From NCBI RefSeq assembly GCF_019279795.1, contig NC_056732.1:1071693438-1071757437 (forward strand): DNA of 64,000 bases, written 5' to 3'. Below are positions 31,521 through 41,329 of the stretch, piece by piece. Both the position numbers and the translations under genes were made by a program. How positions within the stretch are numbered: position 1 is the first letter of the stretch; the number at the start of each line of letters is the position of its first letter. The notes under the pieces were generated by a model, which did not search any database, was not told where the DNA came from, and saw nothing but the letters and a program-made list of their open reading frames with translations. This DNA is from Protopterus annectens (Eukaryota; Chordata; Ceratodontiformes; Protopteridae).

Positions 31521-31612
31521 TGGTGTTACCCCCTCTGCCCCTGGAGGAATCTACTTCCACATGCATCTTGAAAAGACCTTTGGGATTTTCTGAGCCTCAT
31601 TTTTCCACTGCT

Positions 31613-33833
31613 TCACTGATTCCTGGAGAAGAATCTCTGTGAAGTGGAGAAACATACACACACTGCAGACAGGGCCTTCCCATCTTTTTCATACCTGGAC
31701 AATGTGTCTCTTACGTTAGGGCTGAATATGGACTTGCCGTCAAAGAGAGCATTGAAGATTGTAGACTTCAATGGTGCCACAAAGTTACACAAGCGCATCC
31801 AGATATGTCTCCTCATGGTAATGCCTGAACCCATTACTCTACTCATTCCTTTGGCTGCATGTGAAATGAGTGTCATGGAAGAGTTGGAAACAGACTGGAG
31901 GGCAGCTAACTGGGAAGTAACAGAGGCTCATACTCCCTCAAAAACAGCTCCTGAGAGGGTGTCTGAAAGCTCTTTAATCAAATCCCCCTGTAACCTAGTG
32001 AAGTGTGTCAGGCAGTTCAGGGGCCATAAGGAGGTCGTTGAAGCATATACACACTTCCCGAACCTATCCACCATCCTTGCTGGGGGGGTGGGGGGGGGGG
32101 TGGATAGAGGAACTTTCCTCAGCTAGTTCCTTCTTTGTGGTCACCGCCATGCCCATGGCATGCACAGACACACCTTTTGTCCAAAATAGTTTGACCTCAG
32201 GAGAAGGAACAACTTTGTCCAGTTTCCAGGGGATTGTCTAAGTGGTGCCGGAGGCCTTCCATGCCCGCTAAGAAATCAACTCAATGACCTCATCTGCAGG
32301 TGAAATTACCCAGGAGGTAGATGGGCAGGTACCTAAAGCCTTCAGGTACATGGACTCCTCAGACAAAGAACTGCAGGGCTTCCAATAACCTTTCTGGTTT
32401 AGAATTTCCAAGATGTCTCCAAAGGAGACATCGTCAGGAGGTGACTTCGGGACCCTTCGCCCTCACTGAAGCGTCCTCAATGGCGCATTCTTCAGAGGAA
32501 TCCAACCGCTTCCTTCTCTTGCGCAACTACTTCTTATGGACCTGCTCAGTGGGATGCTCTAATACGGCAGTATCAAAAAATGGGAATGCCTTGCGGGAAG
32601 CCTGGGGTTTTCAGTACTTATTGTCCCTGTGGAGAAAAAGGTTGAGATTTTGTAGGCAGAGAGGACAATGTCAGGGGCTGAAGATCTGAGTGGGTAGGAG
32701 CCATCGGAGCTGCTGAAGCAAACATTGCTCTCTCCAAAATCTCAAAGGCTGACCTCCCCCTGAGAGGGACAAGACTCCGGATCTGAGTGGGCGAACCTTG
32801 GGATCCCAGTTCCACCCTCCTCCAAGGATAATCCTCCTGAGGCAGAAGGTGGATATGAGCTAACCCCCTAAGTGCAGGGATGGCTCCAAAAACTTCGGAG
32901 TCGATCCCAACACCTCAGAGCCACCTAGGCAGCTAAGGCTCCAAGAGGTCTCTGGCTCCAACTGAACCAGAGAACGTTGAGTAAACATCAGATCCAATGA
33001 TAAAGTTATCTTCGGATCTGAAGCAGAAGGAGCAGCGCGGCTCAGATCCAAGAACTCTGAAGCTTTGAAAGAAATCAGAGTAGTATGTAAAGGAGAGGTA
33101 GTCTATGTATGGAACTCCTGACCTGAAGGAGTAGGAGCAGAGAAACCCCTGGCATACTCTGCGCCCACAGAATTTTTCTGACCAGTCTCTCCACATCTTC
33201 AGTCAAACTCCTCGAAGAGCTCAAAGAATAGGTAGACAAAGAAGGTGACTTTGGTCTTTCAGAAAGGCAGAAGACAATCTTAATGAAACCAGGACAAATG
33301 ATGGTGAGTAGTGGGTCCTTGGTAAAGCAGGTAAGCCTGAAGTCAAGTCAACTGCTGTCTGATCCGGTGAAAGTTTATAGACATGTCCAAAAGTAGGATC
33401 AGAAGAAGTGGAGGGATCCATGTGTTCCCTTGTCCTGATTTTCAGATCCGAGGAGGTTGTAGAATCCAAAAGTTTGTTTTTTTTTAAATGACAGATCTGA
33501 CGGAGAAGTTGGAAATGAAAGAAGCCTCTTTGATTTTTCAGAAGTTTTTGAGGAAGAACAGGAATAGTTAGATTATGTTGATTTGCCCTTTTTTGCTTAT
33601 CAAATGGGGAAGCTCCAGAAAATGCCTCACTGAATGCTGGCAGAAGTAGACCATTAAGAATCAATTTATTTCTGCTTTCAACCAGAGCTCTATGGTTGAA
33701 CACATGGTATTATCAAGCAATCTTCCGGGAGATGGTGGGGTCCCAAACAATACACGCACAATTTATGTGAATCAGAATAAGGCATTTTGCTACCACACTT
33801 TATGAAGCCAGTCAGCCCTTTTTTTTCTGCCAT
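31613..33833 (-). pseudogene. DIRS-B gag-like ORF1
   Basis: Start at 33833 (MAEKKGLTGF), followed by a zinc-type motif IKCGSKMPYSDSHKLCVYC and LGPHHLPEDC, the same layout as the DIRS-A gag N-terminus. A frameshifted, low-complexity middle runs to about 32200. The C-terminal half has VDRFGKCVYASTTSLWPLNC, ISHAAKGMSRVMGSGITMRR and FNALFDGKSIFSPNV, which parallel the WGKKVYTSSTLAMRALNC and TGSVLRRHAW blocks of DIRS-A. Several frameshifts and stops are present. Long minus-strand frame 33221-33703 is part of the damaged middle. Confidence 0.75.
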
Positions 33834-34174
33834 ACTGAGGAGCAGAAAACAAGTTAGGCAAAAAGACTAACAATAGAAAGTTATTTTTTTACGTTAAAAA
33901 GAGAAACTGAAGAAAAAAGGTAAAATACAGACAAGGTAATAGGGGAATACACCACGTACAAAGGGAAGGAATACTAATGATACTATTCAGAGGTACTTTC
34001 ATAAGAAAAAAAAATAAGAAATATCAGCAAGAAAGGCTAGGTAAGGGATACAGGCCAAAGACAGAAAAGATAAACGGAGAAACCCAATAAATGTTTAGAA
34101 CAGAAAAGTTTTAAATTCAGTTAAATACACTTATCTGGCTGAGAGCAGCTGGTCACCATGTCTAACGCGAATAG

Positions 34175-34325
34175 CAGCAAATGAGATCTGGGTACCTGAG
34201 AAAGTTGCATTACGGGTAAGGGAGAAGCTTGAGAGTTTTTTGGTTATCACAAGCTACTGTACCGCTGAGTCGGATCCAAGGGACTGGATCCAAACCTATA
34301 GGCTGAGGACAAAATGAAAATTTAC
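34175..34325. repeat. DIRS-B inverted terminal repeat, 5' side
   Basis: Partner of 28840-28990. It contains two GGATCCAA-type repeats (CGGATCCAAGGGACTGGATC). No clear TATA box is visible. DIRS-F starts within a few bases of its outer end. Confidence 0.85.
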
Positions 34326-34689
34326 ATCAGATTTGTAGATTTCCTTGTCTTCACTGTTGCAGTATTCTTCACAGAAGGGATCTCCTGCCAAGGACAGCCC
34401 AACACCTGGCCAGTATAGCAAAGCCTTTGGATTTTATAGGCAACGTACATTATACGTATGCTCCCTGCATAGGGCATAAAGGTGACATACAGAAAAATAC
34501 TCAGAACTGAAATACCCCAGAAGGAACAAAATACCCACAAGGACAATGTTGAACATGTGCATCCAGAATAAAAAAGTTCAGAAGAGAAAGGAAACGAGAG
34601 TCCCTTAGCCAAGGGAGTAACAAAAGACAGGGGCACAAACCCTAACAGAGGGCAGAAGGAGGGATAGACCAAACACAGCAACAGTGAAG

Positions 34690-34780
34690 AGAAGGACATC
34701 TGCTGTTACAGAGCAATTTTACACAACTGTATTATGTCCTTCCATATCACTGCTACAGTAGTCTTCACTGAAGGAAGAGT
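34690..34780. repeat. DIRS-F internal complementary region (probable)
   Basis: TTTTACACAACTGTATTATG, then CTTCCATATCACTGCTACAG and TCTTCACTGAAGG, just downstream of the recombinase end. Position and wording correspond to the DIRS-A ICR (TACAAAACTGTACTATGTTC, then CACATTGCTGCAG). Its complement of the 5' terminus cannot be tested because that end is missing. Confidence 0.6.
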
Positions 34781-34787
34781 TTAAGAG

Positions 34788-35965
34788 CTAAGACGATGAC
34801 TGGAAGGAGGAATGCACAGAAGAGCTCTCTACAAATCCATGCAGAATAGCTTTGGCAAAACGTGCCCTGGCCTTGGACACATCCAGTTTATAATGCTTAG
34901 TAAAAGTGTGAACAAAGGACCAAGTAGCAACTTCAGGGATGGAGTTGGTGTCCAAACCCCTGAAAAAGCAACCAGGAAAGGCCAACGACCTACAAGAATT
35001 TGCCTTTACAGAAGACAAAAAGACATTTGGTATGAAAGTAATAAAAAGGAAATGGCCTTAGAGATCCAGGGGGAGATGGTTTGCTTGGAAACAGCTAAAC
35101 CCAAAGTTCTGGGATGAAAAGAAACAAAAAGTTGCTCAGATTCATGAATACCACCCTTTGTTTCATCTAAACAACACTGAAGTTATATAATGTAGGTCCA
35201 AGGTGGGGAGAACGCTCTCACTGGCAGACTGCAGAAAAGGAACAATGGAAAGAAGTTGAATAGAGTGATTAAGTAATAACTCATTAACCATCTTTGGCAA
35301 ACAAGAAAGATTAGTATGAAGAGACACCCTGTCTCTGTGAGTAATTAAAAGAGGATGAATGGCCATTAGAGCTTGAAAGCTCTGACACTCACTTGGCTGA
35401 AGTAAGTACCAACAGCAGAAAAGTCTTCCAAGTACAAAGCTGCAAGGAAGCTGAAATAGCTGGTTCACGAGCAGCCAGAATCAATTTTTCATGAAAAAAA
35501 ATGAGGTCCCAAGGAGAAGGAATAAGCTTTCTTGGGGGCCTGATATGAAGGATGCCTTTCAGAAATTGCTTGACCTCAAACTGAAGGGCCAAAGGGGGGC
35601 TTAAGGGCAGACAAGCAGAGATAGAGGACAGGTGATCTTTAACTGACGAATATACCAAGCCAACATGGAGCAGATCACACAAATAAGAGAGAACCCACAG
35701 GGACGCCTACTGAGAAGGGATCCTGATGGTGAGAAAAGTACTAAACAAAGTTCAACGTTTTTTCCTTTCGTACATACATGATTTTCAGGTAGTGGGTTTT
35801 CCTGGCCTCCTGCAGAACCCAAAGCACATCCTCAGAAAACAGATGCCTAAAAGGGATCAAAATCTTATCACCCATAGTTTCATTTGAAGAGTGAACAGAT
35901 GAGGAAGGAGAAGAGATCCCTTGTCTTGAAAACATCCATCTGATGAGGTAACTTGTGGTGATCAC
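34788..35965 (-). pseudogene. DIRS-F tyrosine recombinase
   Basis: Pieces in order on the minus strand. 35389-35682: VKDHLSSISACLPL, FEVKQFLKGILHIRPPRK, DLIFFHEKLILAA and WKTFLLLVLTSAK. 35163-35468: ECQSFQALMAIHPLLI, HRDRVSLHTNLSCLPKMV. 34788-35018: NSCRSLAFPGCFFRG, then EVATWSFVHTFTKHYKL with the Tyr. Where DIRS-A has HSTR this copy has NSCR, so the His of HxxR is replaced, and the first Arg block is interrupted. The enzyme would be inactive. Confidence 0.78.
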
Positions 35966-36199
35966 CCCTGGACAGATGAAAAAGTTGGAACCAGTGCTGT
36001 CTGGGTCAAAAGGGAGTCAACAACAAGATTTTGGGAGAGTCCTGCTTGATCTTGTGCAGAACTGCTGGCAGCAGAGAAAGGGGTGGAAAGGCATAGAGAA
36101 ACATTTCTTCAGAGGAAAAGACCGCACATCCACTTTCCAAACTAGGGGATATGATACTCTTAAACATAACAGAGAAAGTTGTCTGTTCACTGGGGAAGC

Positions 36200-37450
36200 A
36201 AACTGGTCTACCTGGGGAATACCCCACCAATGGACTATGTCCAGAAATCTCTCTGTGAAGCAACAACTTGCGAGCCCGTGTTTTGGATCTGCTCAGAGTA
36301 TGCCACTAGACTGTGTTCTGAAGGAATGTAAACTGCCTGAAGAGTCACCTGATAACTGATAGCCAGATCTGAGGTCTGAAGAGCTAGCCTGCAAAGTAGA
36401 CAAGGCCTCATACTCCCTTGCTTGTTGATATACCATATCATGGTGGTACTGTCTGAAGATTTTCAAAGGGCCGGGGAAAAAGGGGCAAAGGTGTCGGTAG
36501 AGCCAGGAGAGCTCTCATCGCTTAACATTAATATGGTTCGACCTCTGATGAAGAGACCAGATACCCTGAACTTTCACAGATCAACAAGAAGCGCCACCTC
36601 CCCAGTTCTGAGGCATACATGGACAGTTCTTGACAAGTAAATGGAGCATGAAAGAGCAGTCCAAGATTGACAGAAGTCTGCCGAATCCACCACTTAAGGT
36701 CAACTTTGAGACCAGGAAACAAAAGAACAGGGAACTCTAGGGGGTGACAGTGTTGAAACCACACTGATTTAAGGTACTACTGAAGCTTCCTCATATGCAG
36801 CCTGGTATCAGGAAGCATGGGAATGGTGGAAGCCATAAACTCCAGAATTCTGAGAATTTCCTGGCCATAAGAGAGAACAGAGGAATAAGAGACTGAAAGA
36901 AGGCTGCCAGAGACAGAAACCTTGGGAGCAGAAAGAGAGGCCAACATTGGATTGGCCTGAATACTGCAGCCAAGAAAAATATGATCCTGGCAGGGCGTAT
37001 GCACAGACCTCTTCAGATTGATGGTGTACTCCAGATTTTGTAAAAGACAATTGGTAAGGTGAAGATCTTGTAAAAGACTGCTGGCAGAAGTCTGAATAAG
37101 CAGTTCATATAGATGAGGGAGTATCTGCATCCCTTGAAACCTGCAAAAGGCAAATGACAGGAGTGAGGCATTTGGTGAATACCCTTGGGCAGTAGAAAGG
37201 CCAAAGCAGAGAAGTGAAAATGAGAGGGAGAGACAATTTGCTGAACAAATGGTGAATAGGGATGTGAAGATCGGCATCTTTGAGTTCTAGAGAAAGCAAA
37301 AGCCTGGGAGAAAAGAGGAGGAAACAAAATTTGAAGAAACATCCTGAAAGAAGGGACCTTGAGAAAAGTGCGGAGGACAGAGAGGTCCAGAAATGATCTC
37401 CAAGTCCCCTCCTTCCAAGTTACTGAAATAAATTCTGGAGTGAAAAACTT
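36200..37450 (-). pseudogene. DIRS-F reverse transcriptase/RNase H
   Basis: 37013-37342 and 36777-37277 give SFRMFLQILF (compare FKMLTLQQLL), LELKDADLHIPI, FSALAFLLPKGIHQMPH (compare ALPFGLSTAPRVFTK) and the active-site region MQILPHLYELLIQ, where YLDD has become HLYE. IFLGCSIQANPMLASL follows, and FMASTIPMLPDTRLHMRKLQ marks the end of RT. 36235-36441 starts MIWYINKQGS, the RNase H TDN/YINKQGG region. Frames switch repeatedly and catalytic residues are lost. Confidence 0.75.
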
Positions 37451-37649
37451 GTCCTACTTGGGTGATTGTAATAGGTTAAATGGTGCCCTAATCCAAAAGA
37501 CTGCAAAACCTCTGTGAAAAAAAAGAGTTGGTCTGGAGGAGGCTGAGGAATGCCTGAGGGGGAGAGCAGAGAGATTTTCATCTCATAAAAAAACCCTGAT
37601 GAATGATAAACAGCACCCAAACGTCTGAGGTGATCTGTTGCCAATTTTG

Positions 37650-38447
37650 GAAAGAGTCAGAAAGAGAAAGGTGGAGAGACCAAGGGGACATGGCTGAGGG
37701 GAAAAGGAGGCAAAATGTCAAATAGAAATAGGCTCGTCATGAAAAGAATGCTTCTAAGAAGTACAAACCTAAATGGACTTAGGAGGAATACAGCTGGACC
37801 CTTTCTTACCTTTGGGAGGTTGATGAGTTTACCTACAAACAAAGGTAGATTTAGAAAGCTAATTCCGCTGATATTTGGGTATAGGGGAGACAAAAATATG
37901 ATTGAGGTCCTCTATGGCCTTACCCTTATCCCACAGGGGCTTAAAAAGGCCAGTACTGCAGATGTCCCAAGAAGAGTCTTATTATCCTGAACAGCATCCA
38001 AAAGTTTGTCTTTAATATCATCAGGCAAGCTCTAAAGATGAAACCAAGAATAATGCCTCATCACAGAACCTAGAGCAGCAGTCCTGGAAGAGGCATCAGC
38101 AGCATCGTAACAGGAATTTAGAGAGTGATGAGCAACCTTGGAAGTTGACTCAAGCAGGGAAACAGCTGAAAACGCTTTCCTCAGGCAGCTCAGACACAAC
38201 CTTAGCTATCTGAAAAAGGAGTGCAGGACATACCTGGTCATGCAGGTTTCGCAATTAATAGCCCAAAATCACAAGATGGTAACACTATATACTTTTTTAC
38301 CCAACATTTCTATAGCTTTACTACCCTTAACAGAATGAAGGACCTTAGAAGGCAACAGAAGTTTAGAAGGCTTAACAGTTGAGACTGAAACCCCTGAAAT
38401 GTCACCAGAAGGAAATTTAAACAAGAACATACAGTCCCTTATGCACA
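37650..38447 (-). pseudogene. DIRS-F gag remnant
   Basis: Stop-ridden minus-strand text with KKVYSVTIL, DAADASSRTAALGSV, MRHYSWFHL and LPDDIKDKLLDAVQDN (38000-38330), matching DIRS-A gag blocks KKVYTSSTL, DAVQASSRVAATGSV, RRHAWLRD and LSEHVKTRILDAP. Upstream gag continues to 38447 and, beyond the inserted element, resumes at 38785-38940 (QAAVPPVLAALL-type text). The N-terminal zinc motif is missing. Confidence 0.7.
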
Positions 38448-38784
38448 GGGTACATATTATGTTATTGAACTTTTAAAAGTTCGAACGTCATATGTTTGAC
38501 ACCATATGATCAAACTTTTAAAACTTCTAAGGTTTAAATGGAGACCTCGGTACAGTGTGGAATGGGAAGATTTCCCTTTCCTTCATTGTAGTGCGATCTC
38601 GGAGTTGGCATATTTAAAGAGCAGGGGGTGTGGGGAGTGCAGGGAGGCTTGCCCCTTGCTTAAAATGGTCAGGTAGGTTTTTTCTGTTTATTTTTTCACT
38701 TTTCGAACTTTTAAAAGTTCGATCATATGACTTCGAACATATGACGTTCGAACTTTTAAAAGTTCAATAATGTAATACACACCC
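38448..38784 (+). mobile_element. Short inverted-repeat DNA transposon (MITE family 1, copy 2)
   Basis: A 337-bp element with inverted ends of about 75 bp: GGGTACATATTATGTTATTG on the left and the complement of GGGTGTGTATTACATTATTG on the right. Both arms carry GAACTTTTAAAAGTTCGAAC and an ATCATATGG-like palindrome. A perfect 9-bp duplication TTATGCACA flanks it (38439-38447 and 38785-38793). The core matches the element at 4705-4950 in reverse. It sits in DIRS-F gag and is therefore younger than that element. It has no coding capacity. Confidence 0.9.
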
Positions 38785-38955
38785 TTATGCACACTGTAGA
38801 ACCTGTAAGGTTTTAGGGACTGGGGGCCCGAGAGTCAGGAGCTACAGAGGCAGCAACGGTGGTTCCCAAAAGTGCTGCCAACACAGGAGGAACTGCCGCT
38901 TGCTTAGGAGACTCGATTTGTAGAAGCTCATACCATCTTTTTCGGATGTCACATA

Positions 38956-39728
38956 TCTGGCATAGCTATAGAATGCTTTGTGGTTGTCTTTAGAATCAGT
39001 GGCGATTTTGTTTTCGTAACTAGCTTTGGAGGATTTTATCAGGGATCGCAGCTTCATACTGAGACTGACCAGGGAGCTCCTCCACTCATGGGATTTTACT
39101 CTCTTTTGCAACAGTTTCTTCCTTCTATTGTAGTTTGTTTATGGCAGTGGACCACCAGATTGGCTTCCTTTTTTGGAGGATAGCATCTTGGTTCTGTTTG
39201 GGATAGCACGATCCATGCACTCATGTAAGTGCTTATAAAGTGAAATTGTGTAGGATTCAGCAGTTGTAACTGTATTGTCCATCTGCATGGGTGTCATGAA
39301 GTTCACCACTTCTGTCTTAAAAAGCATAAAGTTGGCTTTGGAGAAATTTTTTTCCAGTACATCAAGAAAAGAGGAGTGGGAATCCTGGGGCATGGTGGGT
39401 GATCTGTAGCAAGCTACAATTTGGACTGCAGTTTTGCCCAGAGTTAGTTGCACTTGGATAACCTCGGCTGCATTATGCTGAGCAACTAGCCTGGAGGTGT
39501 GGATATCCTTAATGAATATGGATTCACCTCTGCCTTTGGTGTTCCGGTCCAGGTTAAATGGCTGAAAAGTGTGGTATGAGTTATAGCCTGGTAGTGCAGG
39601 GGTGCTCTGTGGAGCCTTGAACCAGGTTCTCAGTCACTGCACAGATATCGATGTTCTCCATTTTAAGGAGTGCCTCGAGTGAGTGCATTTTGAGATTTAG
39701 ACTTCTAGCATAGAGTAGCATCACCCAC
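38956..39728 (-). pseudogene. CR1 copy C ORF2 endonuclease with internal deletion
   Basis: From about 39728 the text matches copy B: ARSLNLKMHSLEALLKMENI, AVTE.W, then SIFIKDIHTSRLVAQHN and QIVACYRSPTMPQDSHSSFL. At LDVLEKNFSKANFMLFKTEV the text jumps directly to sequence lying about 305 bases later in copy B, losing the GDFN and SDH blocks. 38842-39111 continues with KRVKSHEWRSSLVSLSMKLR and YENKIATDSKDNHKAFYSYA, the pre-RT linker. It ends before RT. Confidence 0.83.
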
Positions 39729-39739
39729 AGTTTTTGCTT

Positions 39740-40715
39740 GCCTGTTCCTGTTGTGGTGGTGAATTTTCATTTGAACCTTGCCTAAAAAAGGCACTATAGG
39801 GGCGGCAAGAACCTTAGCCAGTATCCGGAATCCCAGGGGTGACAGGTGCAGGCCATCTCTGGCAAAGCATCATGGTCTGTCAACCATGTCATCCCAGGCA
39901 GACAGATACTGGATCCCTTTAGAATGGCACCAGAAGCTTAGCCAATTGTTGAAGTCAATCATTTTGTCCTTGTACTGCGGCATCATTCTGGGTGATGGCA
40001 GAATGCTACTCAGGGCTAGGGTCATACCTACCTGGGCTGTAAGATCGGAGAGCTCTTCCATGTCTCTTTTCATGCAGTCCAGAGAGGTACGTCTCAGGTC
40101 GTTTACACCAACATGGACAATGACAGAGTCATATTTGTTCTTGTTGTGGAGTGACCTGAGTGCGTGGGTTATGTGGCAGATCCTGGCACCAGACAGGCAG
40201 CTGACAGTAACCTTCTCCTTGTTTAACCTGGTGAGTGGGACATCAGTGTGCCTGACTATAGAGTCACCTATGACTAGTGTGTTGGGTATGTTGTTTTGCC
40301 TTACTGGCTGTGGTTGAGTGGCACACTGTCTGCGTGCTGTGTCTCATTTGGGTTGTGTTGGGGGGTGGAGGTTGCTTGCATTTCTGCTTTGGAGGTCTCT
40401 GTTGCTTGAGCAGATTATTGAGAGCCTCCACAAATGTTTTTGTGTTTCTATGTGTGGATTTTGGTGGTGTAGATTTAGTGAGACTATGTGATGAGTGTAG
40501 TGTGGTGCAAGTGTTTACCTTCTCCTCTTGACTGTCAAGTTCAGTCTTGATTGGAGAGAGCTTTACCTCCAGTTTGGCTAGATAAGTTCATCTCTCACAG
40601 GTTATAGTGTTGGTTGGTAGGAGGAGAGGGTTGTCTGTGTACATGAGGCAATTTCTACAATGCTCCAAGATGCCCAGATTCACCAGATAGACAGGAGAGA
40701 ACACTGGGAGCTGAC
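39740..40715 (-). pseudogene. CR1 copy C ORF1: zinc motif plus SGNH/GDSL esterase
   Basis: The N-terminus (about 40600-40715) reads LGILEHCRNCLMYTDNPLLL and TCERDELI, a Cys-rich motif. A low-complexity Thr/His/Pro-rich region follows. The esterase has block I VIGDSIVRHTDVP (GDS codons 40260-40268), block III HVGVNDLRR (codons 40098-40109) and block V RDGLHLSPLGFR (about 39841-39857), supplying Ser, Gly/Asn and the Asp-x-x-His pair. One in-frame TGA lies just before block V, after DDMVDRP, and frame changes occur upstream. Family role: RNA-binding RNP partner with an esterase-like fold of unclear substrate. Confidence 0.85.
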
Positions 40716-40741
40716 CCTTGGACATGCTTGAATAAAAAAAA

Positions 40742-40860
40742 TATTTTCCTCTAGATAAGTGAGGAAAGTTGAGTACAAGAGCTGTTTTTCTCTACGCAAG
40801 TGAGGAAAGTAAGTACCAAAACTGTTTTCCTCTAGGTAATGAGGAAGGTTGAGTGCTGTA
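40742..40860 (-). promoter_or_regulatory. CR1 copy C 5' UTR, three tandem monomers of about 40 bp
   Basis: Three repeats of TTTCCTCTAG-TAAGTGAGGAAAG-TTGAGTAC type sequence, with the GTGAGGAAAG core at 40759, 40800 and 40839. Position directly upstream of ORF1 and the tandem layout recall monomeric promoter regions of some LINEs. Promoter function is inferred only. Confidence 0.6.
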
Positions 40861-40872
40861 GTAATTAGTAAC

Positions 40873-41045
40873 TAACTGTTGCAGTCATTACATTTGGGTT
40901 ATCTGCTTGCAGTAGCCCTCAGTCGGCCTGATTAACAAAGTCTTGGGTCCTGCGTCAGTTGCTGTCCCTTCTTCCATGACGTCAGGTCGTCAGGGGTATA
41001 AAACATGCAGCTGACACCATTACATCAGTTTTTCTTGCCCCAGAT
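40873..41045. repeat. DIRS-C inverted terminal repeat, 3' side
   Basis: Starts AACTGTTGCAGTCATTACAT and runs to TTTTTCTTGCCCCAGATG; reverse complement of 46205-46405. It holds a full TGACGTCA at 40977-40984 and TATAAAA at 40997-41003, the mirror of the promoter-side repeat. Confidence 0.9.
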
Positions 41046-41199
41046 GTCAGGTGCCCCCCTAATGAGGAGCAATTAAACATAAAAACACAAACGTATACCG
41101 CTAACAAAAAAGCAAATACACCAAAAAGGCTTTTAAGCATAGTAAAGGAAAGTAGAGGTATAGCCAAAAGAAGTTAGGGGGCAGGAGGGAGGGTAACCA

Positions 41200-41310
41200 G
41201 GACTGAAACAGTGAATACACTCAAACATCTACATTTATGGCAAGTGTACACAACTGTACTATGTTCTTCGTGGTTCACTGTTGCAGTCATTACATTTGGG
41301 TAGATTCCCA
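41200..41310. repeat. DIRS-C internal complementary region
   Basis: GGACTGAAACAGTGAATAC, then ACATCTACATTTATGGCAAG, TGTACACAACTGTACTATG, TTCTTCGTGGTTCACTGTTG and CATTTGGGTAG. The second half complements the 5' terminus near 46370-46405. The first half matches the form of the DIRS-A terminus, but its own partner is missing at 40873. Confidence 0.88.
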
Positions 41311-41329
41311 AATCTATGGCTGGGAGGAG

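Larger units (their letters stand above)
28803..34335 (-). mobile_element. DIRS-B: DIRS element with deleted recombinase
   Basis: A 5.5-kb minus-strand DIRS of a family distinct from DIRS-A. Inverted terminal repeats (28840-28990 and 34175-34325) are about 150 bp and roughly 80% alike by eye; both contain GGTTATCAC/GTGGTAACC next to AAAAAACTCTC. An ICR at 29105-29205 joins complements of the two ends. Gag, RT and RNase H are readable but frameshifted. Only the N-terminal part of the recombinase remains (about 29250-29530) before the ICR, so the catalytic part has been deleted. It could have moved only with a recombinase supplied in trans. Confidence 0.85.
34336..38940 (-). mobile_element. DIRS-F: degraded DIRS, 5' end missing
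   Basis: Minus-strand DIRS next to DIRS-B. Its 3' terminal repeat (about 34340-34510) starts TTCCTTGTCTTCACTGTTGC; related terminal sequence is found at 53440-53650. An ICR-like block is at 34690-34780 (TTTTACACAACTGTATTATG). Recombinase, RNase H, RT and gag follow in order up to 38447, with a 337-bp inverted-repeat element inserted at 38448-38784 and a little gag beyond. The 5' part is lost at the junction with CR1 copy C (about 38940-38956). It is heavily frameshifted. Confidence 0.75.
38956..40870 (-). mobile_element. CR1-like LINE copy C with 5' end
   Basis: Minus-strand CR1 copy that keeps its 5' end: 5' UTR monomers (40742-40860), ORF1 and the first part of ORF2. It ends at about 38956, just after AAAGCATTCTATAGC, so RT is missing. 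Relative to copy B, 305 bases of the endonuclease are deleted between two AAAATATTT-type repeats. As the only copy with a 5' UTR and a nearly whole ORF1, it defines the family's front end. Confidence 0.87.

Noticed and set aside
31644..32126. Plus-strand frame of 160 codons
   Set aside because: Antisense to DIRS-B gag blocks that match other gag copies; glycine run comes from a G-tract.
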